A stretch of 52,951 nucleotides of DNA. It comes from Chloromonas sp. AAM2 (taxonomy: Eukaryota; Chlorophyta; Chlorophyceae; Chlamydomonadales; Chlamydomonadaceae). The notes under the pieces were generated by a model. The model ran no database searches and was not told the DNA's origin. It was given only the letters and a program-made list of their open reading frames with translations. Both the position numbers and the translations under genes were made by a program. Shown in pieces: positions 1 to 11,600 of the stretch. The stretch covers positions 66,420-119,370 of the forward strand of contig QAXH01004902.1 of the NCBI GenBank assembly GCA_004335635.1. The letters run 5' to 3'. Within the stretch, counting starts at the first letter, position 1. Each line of letters begins with the position of its first letter.

Positions 1-266
1 GCGGGTGTGAATGCATCAGTTTGCATCGCTTTCTCAGGCTATAAGGTAATCAAAACAGCAGTGAAGTTGCAAGGGTGTTAGCACCGTGCTTCGCGGCAGC
101 TCGTGATCCGTCCTCATACAACGTTTGGCTAAGAACTTTTCTGTTCTTTCCAGACAGTAGTGTTACATTCCGTGGGCCCACTCACACGCCAGTATGTCCG
201 TAGGGCTGCTGACAATTGCGAGTGTGTTTGTTGAAAGCACTCGGAATGTTTGTCTCTGCTGTGCAG

Positions 267-1484
267 CCTAGCATCAGCGCCCAGGACCCTGGGTCTGACT
301 TGGAAATGCTTGATGGAGAAACGGAAACGGGCATGCAGGATAGAGCCTTGCCGCCCCTCCCCCCAAGCCGTCTGGAAGGAGCGGGCCGAAGAAGGGGCAG
401 AGGGAGGGGCAGGGGCAGGGGAGCGGCAAGCAACAGGACGTGTAGCTTGCTCAAGGCAGCACAAGGGTAGGTGGGGCTTGTAGGGCGGGAAGGAGCTCGC
501 CACTGTTTGCATAGCATATGTAAATGTATTTACACCAGGGAAGCCGTCAGAGGACACGAAACGGGATGGGCACCACCCTGGCTAACCCTGAGCAGGAACG
601 CAAAACGACCACAGGGAACAAAGTGGCGCTTGCCGTTGGACCGCCTGCATGCTTGGCTCCATGCTGCCCTGCATTGGGATCGGAGGCCTTGTCATGCAGC
701 ACCAGGCATGTGATTCTCGCAGATGTTGCATGTTTGTCATCCACCGTGCATCTTTTTGACGTCATGTGTTACTCTGTGTCTGGTTGGCAGGGATGCATCC
801 AAGGCTGAAGCTGCCAAACAGAAGAAACGGCCAGCAAAACGGCAACGGTCAGGGCCCAGCAGCAATGGCAGTGGATGTGGGAGCTCAGAGGATGAGGCGG
901 TTGGGCCTGGTTCGTCCGGTGCACATACAGACTTGCAGGGCAGCAAGCGCAGGTCGCATCGGACGTCCACTCAGGTGACGCATGGATCGTGGGATGTTTG
1001 GGAGGGATGTTTGGCATGTGGGAGGGATAGCGTAATGATTAGCTGTCTGGATGCGTGCTTGTGGACACATTTGCTATGGCGTCCAAGAATCTCCCGTGGC
1101 GTTCATAAACTTGCAATGGCGTCCATTTAGTGTTTTGGCCTCCTGCTGATAACCTGAGTGAACGATAGTCTGACTGAACGGTGTAGGGCTTGCCGTGATC
1201 TGTGCCATGATGTGCCTTTGCCTTGCCAGCCACAAGTAGCTGCCACGCTCGACTCCCTTATTCACTGCAACCTTTGTGATCCTTCCTCTCTTATTTCAAC
1301 CCTCTTACCCAACCCACGTGCACGCGCTTTGTGCTTGCAGGCTGCATGGGATGCTGCCACAGAAGTGGATATGGATTCCCTAGTGGCCATGGGCTTCTCT
1401 CGCAAAAAGGCCAAGTCAGCGCTCATGGAAGTTGGGGGCAATGTGGAGGAAGCCTTGGAGTGGCTGCTCACCAACTGTGTCTGA
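267..1484 (+). CDS. 3' part of a gene for an RG-rich basic protein with a C-terminal UBA domain
   Basis: Three exons join in frame: 267-466, 791-974 and 1341-1484 (TGA stop), giving the last 175 residues. Junctions are GT-AG with matching phases (2, then 0). The first visible exon begins at an AG acceptor, so the 5' end lies outside the window. The protein has an acidic start, then an arginine/glycine run (RGRGRGRGRG), then a lysine/arginine-rich stretch (KKRPAKRQR) that could be a nuclear localisation signal. The last exon is an almost complete UBA domain with the signature LVAMGFSRKKAKSALMEVGG followed by NVEEALEWLL. UBA domains bind ubiquitin or ubiquitin-like folds, so a role in ubiquitin signalling or as a shuttle is possible. 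I do not recognise the full protein; its catalytic part, if any, lies upstream. Confidence 0.72.
524..607 (-). repeat. Dispersed ~83-bp repeat, copy 1
   Basis: Read on the minus strand, this stretch aligns without gaps by eye to 19466-19552 over about 83 bases. Shared landmarks are a CTCAGGG core and the end CCCTGGTGTRAATACA. Shorter related stretches occur at 13073-13113, 23343-23379 and 43915-43975. It lies inside an intron of the UBA-protein gene. No coding content or terminal repeats are visible, so its class is unknown. Confidence 0.6.
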
Positions 1485-2623
1485 TGCGCAAATGGTTTTC
1501 TGCCCTCAAGATGAATGATGTTGGAGATGTGCTTGACAGCCAGAAGGCATTCTAGTGCGGACTGTTCAAGATTCATCCCATGGCATCGGAACACAAGGAT
1601 GCAGATTTCCCGGACGCTTCTTACCGTTATTTATTGATTCCTTGATGTGATTGAATGGTAACCAACGTATGGTGAATCATGCTGACTATCAACGTACCTG
1701 CAGCGGCTGCTGAGATTGCAGCTAGATTGTGGTGATTGCTTGTGTTGCTTCTGTTCCTATGAATTTGTTTTCCCTTCATCCATACACTGGTATGTTCAAT
1801 GGTGGGACAGTCCTCTGGTAGACCGTGCCGGTAGATTGATTGGTAGACAGGACTGGTAGGCTGACAGGTAGATTGGACTGGTCATTGGACTGGTCAACAA
1901 TCACGCAGCTCCCTCTGGCCAAAGGCACGGAACTCTGTTCAACCTGCCCTACGATGCACAGTCATCTTTGCAAGGACCAGTCTTTTTTTCGAGGAAAGAA
2001 CGTTCCGTGCTCTGGACATTGAACTCGAATGGGTAACTGGTGGTGCAGATGAGGCACCCAATCAATGTGCTTCGGACGCTCTATCAACGTGCGAGACCAG
2101 TTTCACTCACGCTGCTCAGCAACCGACAAAATCAATCTGAGACTTCAGGTGGACCTGTTTGCTTCCATTCCACAGCTGCGTGGGTTTGTCATGAAGGACA
2201 TGCATTTGAGAATGCTTGTAAGGTTGTTGGATTGTCACAAAGGCAATTAATTTAGGGCGCACTGCGCGACCACGCTGGCTGATCATGACTGCTGTGATCG
2301 GTTGAAGCAGACCCCCATGATTGAATTTTGAATCCTGGAGTGTCAATGGGAGTTACTCAGGAATGACTCGGGGAATTCAAACGCTGAATGTCAATGGAAA
2401 TCGACGCGAGCCACTCAGTGATGGGGTTCAAGGATGTGTGTGGGTGACATCACACACCAATGACGGTACTTCTCCGGTATTCTCAGAGCCCACTTGCTAG
2501 TAGTGCGTCATTACTTGCACTGTTACACGCAACGTCGCACGCTCACCGCTGTTCTGTTTTCCCAAGTCCGCACTCGATTGGGGCCGACTTGCGGAGGCCC
2601 AGTAACCTGGGCGCGTCATCAGA
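1485..2623. other. Intergenic: UBA gene 3' flank and IleRS 5' flank
   Basis: No gene is recognisable here. At 1815-1900 there is a degenerate short repeat built on TGGTAGA/GACTGGT. Open stretches around 2040-2250 resemble no family I know and have no splice support. The region should hold the UBA gene's 3' UTR and the IleRS promoter and 5' UTR; no TATA box or poly(A) signal could be assigned with confidence. Confidence 0.5.
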
Positions 2624-5600
2624 ATGCTCGATGATGTGATTGAGGGCAAGGATTACAGGTATGAAGTATCCTAAGGTTGGGATCTATTTCTAAAGGCTGG
2701 GGTAACATTAGAGATCTTCGCCCGCCGACTTGCTTGGCGATCCTGCCGCGGCAGCGGCACAAATTGTCGCTTCTTGTGTTCCAGAATATTGCGTCTATCG
2801 TTTGCCGTATTTCCTGCTGTTGCCGCTCTCGCATTGCAACGTGAGATGGGGTTTGCCGCCACCACACCTTGCATCTCCACCCGGGCCAGCCCTTGGTCAG
2901 CTTATCGCAGCGTAGTTCAAGAACAGAATCTGAGCTCTTGCACTGTATGATGGCACACCTCTGAGGACGTCTGGCGCGGTGCTGCCCCATGAGCCTTGCC
3001 TGACCTTTTTTGGCCTTGCATGCCTTCACAGCTTTCCCAAGGAGGAGCATAAAATCTTGGAGCTGTGGGAACGGATAGATGCTTTCAAGGAACAGCTCCG
3101 CCGGACAGAGGGCAAGCCTGAGTACATTTTCTACGGTGCGTGCCGTGTGTGGTACATGCACTACGCTACATGCACGCAGATCAGATTGTGGGTTGCTGTA
3201 CCATTGCATCCCACAGGCCTGCATGCTCCCAACGGCCGTATATAATAAATGGTCTAGTATGTTTTGCAGATGGTCCTCCTTTTGCCACGGGCTTGCCTCA
3301 CTATGGGCACATTCTTGCTGGCACCATCAAGGACATTGTCACACGCTATGCCAGCCAGACTGGGCACCATGTGTCCAGACGGTTTGGATGGGACTGCCAC
3401 GGCCTGCCTGTTGAGCAGGAGACTGAGAAGATGCTGAGTGAGTACTGGCATGGCGGCAATTGCGCATGGCAGCTCTTGCGCAGGCCTTTGAACACATGGC
3501 TGCACATGCGATCCGTACGTGCAAATTAGGCGCAAATCAACAAATTCCGCTACAGTTGCTCCTTATCAGAGATAACTGACTAAACACTATTACGTGTGCA
3601 GAGCTCAAGGGACGTGCCGACATTCTAGCAATGGGCATCGACAAGTTCAATGAGGAGTGCCGATCTATTGTCATGAGGTAGGCAGCACACACATGATGTC
3701 CAAGATTGGCTGTAGCCCGGTGTATGTAGCCCGGGTCTGTAGCTTGTAACAACCGTAGGTAGGTGTTGATGTATGCTTACCAGCCAGCTTGTGATGCTAT
3801 GAGCACAGGGTGCCGTTGTGATGATGCCGAGAAGGCATTGCCTGTACTTTCGTGCAGGTACCTGTTTCATTTCGCTGCTCGGCCTTCAGACCCTGTCACG
3901 CCTGTATTGCTAGTGGTTAGGGCTTCTCACATCATCAGCAGTCGAACAACACACAAGACATCTGACCCAACGTATTGGATTGTACACGCTAGTTGGCCTT
4001 CTCACGTTGCTCATACTCTGATGTTCCAGGTACGCGGCTGAGTGGGAGAAGACAGTCACTCGCTTGGGACGATGGATTGACTTCAGGAAAGACTACAAGA
4101 CGCTGGACCCTTCCTTCATGGAAAGCGTCTGGTGAGCGGGAAGGTGGTCCCCAAATGAGCGGGATGATGATGCCTCAGTGGCATCCCCATCGCATGACGT
4201 GGTTCATCCTGCGGCTGAGTGTTCTGCTTGTGTATACGTTTGTTGGGCGCTGTCAAGGTGCGTCAGCCACAGGTTCCGGTGATGGCTGTGGGCGTCAACG
4301 CTTTGACTGATGTAGTTGTGACGGTTTTGTGTGTTTGTCCATGCAGGTGGGTATTCTCTCAGCTGTATGCCAAGGGGCTGGTGTACAAGGGCCTGAAGGT
4401 CATGCCCGTTTCCACCGGCTGTGCCACTACCCTGGCCAACTTTGAAGCGGGCCAGAACTACAAGGTGCTTTGATGATGCAACCACAAGGTGCTTTCACAG
4501 GCAGGAACCAGATGTGTGGGGAATCGCACGCCACTACGAGTTTACAAATGATGCTGCACTCACTGCACCTTTTGTTGCACATGCCGCACATGCCTCGTCA
4601 GTTCACAACCTTACCATTGAGCTGTTGTTTTTGCTCACCGCTACAGACTGTTCCAGTCTTTTCCTCAAGCCACTCGTGAACAACTTCATTTTAAGCTGCA
4701 TTTCACAATGGATTGCCAACCACTTGCAACAAATCCAGATCCTGATATTGTGTTTTGTGCCGCCAACCAAGTGCAGCAATCCCCGTTTACAATGTGTCAT
4801 CCCTATGTGTGTGCTGCAGAACGCTGACGACCCTGCAGTGATGGCGTGCCTGCCCGTGATTGATGACCCTGACAGCCCCTCTATTGTAACAATTACTGGT
4901 ACTTATGTCAAGTTTCTTTGTGTGTGTGCTGCAGAATGTTGACGACCCTGCAGTGATGGTTTGCTTCCCCGTGATTGACGACCCTGACAGCGCCTCTTTC
5001 GTAGCCTGGACCACCACCCCCTGGACCCTGCCCTCTAACCTTGCACTGTGCGTCAACCCAGAGTTCACGTATGTTAAGGTGTGTGACACGAGTCGTGGGT
5101 GTAGAATACCGGGTTGAATACTGTTTATGTTATTATTGTCACTGCTGCATGATGGTCAGTCCAGGGAGGCAAGAAAGGCAGGGAAGGCAACCAGCGAGAA
5201 ACAAGGTTTGAAGGTTTACTTGTTGCGGATGCATCAAATGGTTAACATGATGGTTTCATTAGAAGGTTGGAAACATGGTCATCAGCAGTGTATGGCATAC
5301 GTCCCATTGTAAATAAACATAGAGACGATAGCTGAGTATGCCATGACCATGTATTTGTGCGTGTGTTCCAGGCTCGCGACCCCAAGACCAACAAGGTGTA
5401 CATCGTAGCCCAGGCCAGGCTACCAGCCATTCCAGGGGCTGTGCCCAAGGAGACCAAGAAGCCTAAGGACGGGTGAGACACCACCCAGGGGCCAAGCCTG
5501 GTTCCGCATGCTGCTTCAGCAATGGGTGACCGGGTCGTTTGTAACCGTATGCAACTGCTACCTTACAATCATTTGTAACTGTTTGCAAGGCTGGCCGCCG

Positions 5601-8600
5601 GGTTGCCTTATGCCTGCTTCAAGGTAGAACAAGCAGCACCAGCATCCTGCATTACAGGAGCCTAGCTCGCATCAATTACCGGGGCCTAGACTGCATGCCA
5701 CAGCAGCACCATGATTGTGCTGCAGGGAGAAGGCCAAGGGCGGCTGGGAGGTGATGAAAACAATGCTGGGTCAGGAGCTGGTGGGCCTCAGATACGTCCC
5801 ACTATTCCCATACTTCAAGGACCACCAAGGTGAAAATCTCACTATCTTCTTACTAGCTATTTCGGTGTTCTTACCAGTCGGCTAAACCACAGTCTGCTTG
5901 CATTCTGGCAGTGACAGCATTCTGCGGCCTGTTTCAGTTGCAGTTCGTATGTCCTGTTGCTGTCAGCTCTGCAGAGCATGAACAGTGGCTCATGGTGTAG
6001 CCTCCGACAAGACTATGGTATCAACTATCTTTGAGTGCTGCACTTGTTCCCACTGCATGTTGCAGCATCACGCTTATGAGGCACATAACATACTGAGTTG
6101 TGTGGTGCACTTGATATTGCTGCAGGTGCATTCCGTGTGGTGGCTGACAAGTACGTCACAGATGACAGCGGTACAGGCGTCGTGCACCAGGTGCGAGTTA
6201 TTGGTATTTCAATCCTGCATGCCATAATGATGCATGCCATATGAAGCGGAGGTAGGAGGGTGTCAAGCCAAGCTCTGAATTCATGTGCTGCCAGCAGATT
6301 CAAGGTTGGGCTTGGTATTCTGCGCCATCATGTTATGCCATCATCCTGCTCTTTGCCAGCAGCTGTCGAAGGTGTTGTTAGAAGGCGAACTTGAAGTAGC
6401 GGGCACGACCCTACTGCTACACTTACCCAGTTGTACACCACCTGTGCTTGAATCAATCCTTGTTCTAAAGTATGATATGCATGCTTTCTTCTACTGTATG
6501 CCATATGCATGCAGTCGCCCGGCCATGGTGAGGACGATTACCGCGTGTGCATGGCCCAAGGTATCATCGTCAAGGCGGGCCCGCTGCCCTGCCCGGTCGA
6601 CCTGGAGGGGAGATTCCTGCCAGAGGTCACGGACTTTGCGGGAAAGTAAGTGCTCCATAAACATTGGGACAAATCATTGAAATTTTGTACATACTTGGCC
6701 TGGAGGTGCTGCCTGTATCCAACCGACGGCGCTGATGTGTGTATCGCGGTTTGTCACGCCCTAGGATGGAACAATCAAATCTCAGTAGGGAAACAAACCG
6801 TACAACGCATGTGCCAGAGTGGTATCTTGTGCAAATCAGACCCCAACAGTGTGGAGATTGCGGCAAAGAATGCCTACGGATGTTGACCGGTGCCACCTCT
6901 TCTACACCCGCTGACCATGAAGGCCTGCGTGCAACCACGCGACGCTGTACTAATGAGAGTATGCGTGCAAGTGACGCTTGACATGCCCAACCAGCCAACG
7001 CTGCGAGTGACATGCGAGCACATGCGAGTGACATGCGAGCAAACACCCAGTACGCTCAAGCAGCTGAGTGGTTTGGTTTTCCTTCACCTGCAGGTACGTC
7101 AAGGACGCTGACAAAGAGATCATTGCACGGCTGAAGGAGGCTGGACGTGTTCTGGACGCAGGCTCCATCAACCATAGGTGAGGCCTGTACCATGATGATA
7201 ACTGGTTCATTCCAAGGTGCTGCCGTCTTACACCCACCTGCTGCAGTCTTACCCCCGTGATGATGTTTGCAGTGCATATAACGGATATACGTCGCCATCT
7301 TTACTCAGGCTTTTCTTTCTTTTGGTCACCAGCTCACTGGTTTGAAGCTGGTCCATCAACCTTTTGCGCACGACTGCCTTTCGTGTTACCTGCTATGCAG
7401 GCAAAAAGCAGATTGGCAAACAACAACCGTCCAGGACAAACTCCAGATCCATACAATGCGTTTCCTGCATGTCCTTCCTTGCAGTTACCCCTTTTGCTGG
7501 CGGTCTGACACTCCGTTGATCCAGCTGGCATGTCCCGCATGGTTCATCAGCGTGGAGCCACTCAAGGAAAAGCTGCTGGTAAACAACAAGGTGGGCAAAC
7601 AAGGCAGGAAGGCGTGTGTCTGCAGTGCGTGGCGGAAATGCCGATTGTTGAATGCATGGGGTGTCATCAGGGGCATCCTGAACACGTCAAGGGTTCATGC
7701 AGAATACCTCGCCCAGTATGTCTTCACACCTGTGCATTTGCATGTGATGGTCTACCAGTCACAAGCAGGAAGAGTGAAGGCTGCAGCAAGGCAGTGATGT
7801 CAATACAACTGAAAACAACAGAATGTGTGGGGACACAGTGATGTTGACCCTCAATACAACAGCTACTAGTCCCTGAGCCTTGCCACGGCCGGCCCACAAA
7901 GCATGGTGATTGCGCTTGCCATTATTCACAATCAAAGCACGCGTCCATGCATGCATCACCATTCATCAAGCACTCTACATGTCACTCAAATGCCAATCAC
8001 ATGTCATGCTCACTTGTTCATTGTTCATGTGCATAAGGCGGTGATGTCACAAGCTGTCAAATGCCAAACTCTCCAGCAGAACCAACAATGTTGATGTTTT
8101 TCGACTAGCTACTGAGCCACATGCACCGCATTGGCATTGCATTCACATCTTCCCCCCCTTCAGCCCATGACATAGCTCACATCACTGTGCATAAGCAACG
8201 AGGCTACATGTCATGTGCTTCACACCAGCTGCATTTCCATACGTTTTATGACTGCCGCCATTGCATTCCAAGGACAGGAATGCTGGACGAGAGGCAATGA
8301 TGTCAATACACCTGATTGACAACAGAATGTGTGGGGACACAGTGATGTTGACCCTCAATACAACAGCTACTAGTCCCTGAGCCTCCCATCCTGACCTGGA
8401 TGCAGTTTTTATTATGCTTGTCTGAGCTCTGCTCCCACATTACGCCTTTTTTCACAGTTGCAGGCCTTGCGTCCATGATATGCATACCCATACCGTCAGC
8501 TGCATACCGTGCTCAGGTTCTAGCCGGAAATCAGGCCCGGTGGCTTGGGGACTTTGCCTGGATAGGTCACAAATGGTACTCTTGTATGGCATGCTGGCCT

Positions 8601-11600
8601 GACACGTTTTCTGCGTTTTGTTGCAGATGACCTACTGGGTGCCAGAGCATGTGCGTGACAAGCGATTTCACAACTGGCTCGAGGGCGCACGTGACTGGTG
8701 CGTCTCTCGGTCGCGCTTTTGGGGCACACCTCTACCCATTTGGCAGGTGAGCGGGGCTCAGGGCGGTGGCAGGCTGCAGTGCACTCCAGGTCGCTTGGCA
8801 TTCCATCAGACGGGTGTGCATTGCCTGTTCTGCTGCTGCACAATAAATCCGTGCACTGTAGCAGCTCAGCAGTACAGACATGCAAGGCTCTGCATGCACC
8901 AATGCCATGCCGACACAACGGCACTTGCCAGCATGTAGCGAACTTTTGATGCATGCCGCACTGAAGCAAACACACCCACGTTATGCCCCATTCTCTGACT
9001 GGCTCTGCTTGAACTGCTGGGAATGCTCGTCTTCCCCATGCCTCATATCACGGTGTCCCCATGCCTCATATCACGAACTGAGCTTGTTTGTGTCTTCCTG
9101 GTTGCAGTCCGATGACGGTGAGGAGCGGGTGGTGGTGAGCAGCATTGCAGAGCTGGAGGAACTCACAGGATCCAAGGTGATTCTTACGACTGCTGCTCCA
9201 CTCAAAACGAGGGATGGTCTACTGAAACGGGTTGGCCGGCGGTTGTTCATTAAGCGGCTGGTTGACGCAGGACCGGCGGGTTGAGTGGTTGGACTTTTTT
9301 TGCTGCAAGTGCATATACTACCTCGTATTGAATGTCAGTTTGGCCAAGGCCAATTCTTATGGTGGCCATCTTGAGTCATGACTTGAAAACCAGACGGCAT
9401 CAACTCTTCAGTTTCCTGATGGCAAATGAATGGTTGCAAGGCTGGAGTTTTCTCGCGCCAATGCACATCCGCATGCTTGTAAGGCAGGGAAGGGCTAGCA
9501 GGTGAACTGTGTTTGTCATTGGCGCCGCATACGTCGGTAAGGGTTAGAATTGAGCCACCGCAGGCCAACTTTGCAGGCCTCTAATCCTAAGCAACAACGC
9601 TGCCTGTGCAGGTGACTGACATCCATCGTCACTTCATCGACCACCTGACAATCCCCAGCCGCCAGGGCAAGGGTGTGCTCAAACGCGTGGAGGACGTCTT
9701 TGACTGCTGGTTTGAGTCAGGCAGCATGCCTTACGCACAGGTCAGTGAATGTATATGCAACATCCAGTTCGCTCGACTTACCCTTCTGTTGCTGATGCCT
9801 GTGCCACTTGACAAGTCATCCATACATACTGGAATATTGAGCCAGGTGTGCGGCCGGTTGCAACCAGGTTCAAGTCCAAAGTTCGTTCAAGAAGAAGTTG
9901 TGCCGTTGCTTCTGGTGTACGACTTGCTTTGTGGTGGTGAGAAGCAGTGTTTTGTAACGTTTTGTTTGCAGCTTCACTATCCGTTCGAGAACAAGGAGCT
10001 CTTTGAGAACGGTTTTCCAGCGGATTTCGTGGCAGAGGGTGTGGACCAGACACGTGGATGGTGAGTAGAAGCTGTCGCGTAACTGGCATGTGTCGTCCAA
10101 CAAACTAGAATTGTGTATGCCATGTGACATTGTATGCTCGTGCGACAGTGCCATGTGACATAATGTGTGACGAAAAAGTCAAAAGCAATGTCAGCATGTG
10201 ATCATGCCATGTGAGCATGCCATGTGTGCATCTTTAACATTGGACAGCATGTGATGCAGGCATTGTGCACAAGGCGGTGATGTCACAAGCTGTCAAATGC
10301 CAAACTCTCCAGCAGAACCAACAATGTTGATGTTTCCGACTAGCTCCTGAGCCACATGCACCATGCACCGGATTGGCATTTCATTATTGCATTCGCTGGC
10401 TGCCAATTGCTCGCGCAGCCAGTGGAGCGAGCTCGGACCTCAAACCACTGCACCTTGCATTCATGCAGCCATTTAACATTGCATTTATAAAGAACGGACA
10501 ACATTTGATCTGGTACTGAGCACCATTGTGTGTGTGTACATTTCCAGAGGTGGGCAGCGTGCAAAACCACACGGCATGCTCGCATGTTCACAAGCCCTGT
10601 TCTTTTCACTTCGCCAGCAACGGTAGCATTGTCTCGCAGCATGGTTTGGTCCTCTCCGGCACGCGGGTCTTGGACCATGCATATGCGTGCTGACAGTCGC
10701 AAGGTTGGTGACAGCACATACATGCATGGTCCAAGACCTGCATGCCGGAGAGGACTAGACCACGCTGCAAGGCAATGCTACCATTGATGGCCGGGTGAGG
10801 GGAGCCGGGTTTGTGCACATGCTATGCCATGTGGTTTCGTACACTGTCCATTTCTGGAAATGTACGTTCAGTCCATGTTGTTGCATCATCACACAATCAC
10901 GTTTGAATGACATGCACACAATTACGTGTGATCGTGTACACGCTGTTGCTGTACACTGCGTTGTGTTCAGGTTCTACACACTCATGGTGTTGGCCACAGC
11001 GCTGTTTGACAAGCCCGCCTTCAAGAACCTGGTGAGCTAACATACATCAACTTTACTACTGTTATTGATGTGCGGTACTACTGTTGTTGTCATTTGTCAT
11101 CTTGTTTCAGTGCCGACATCATATGCCTGTTATCAGCTAACGACGGCCACCGATATGCAAGTGCAATGCAAAGCCTGTTTTCTGCTCGCAATTGTGGCAA
11201 TGCCATGCATCACGATGGTTTAGATTCACGTCCTGATCGCACCCCACCCTGCATCTCTGCTTGCAGGTTTGCAACGGGTTGGTGCTAGCGTCAGACGGGA
11301 AGAAGATGAGCAAGAGGCTCAAAAACTATCCGGTGAGTGATCATTACATGGCTTATCATGGTGTATTGCGAGGTACTGCAGCTTGACAAAATACCTATCC
11401 AAGAATTTGGTGGTGACCATACATCATCATCATTTCTAGTAAACATGCAACAAACTCAATAACAATTCTTGCATACCTGGCGCTGGTGCCATACAAGCGC
11501 CGCGTTGCTTCTTGTTTAATCGTTGGCACTCATGTGTGGATTGGCAAGACGGCCATGTCTCACTCCTGACGTCTGCTCTACGACTCTCAGTACATGAAGT

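Noticed and set aside
2040..2255. Small frames between the UBA gene and IleRS
   Set aside because: Short, overlapping in different phases, no recognisable family.
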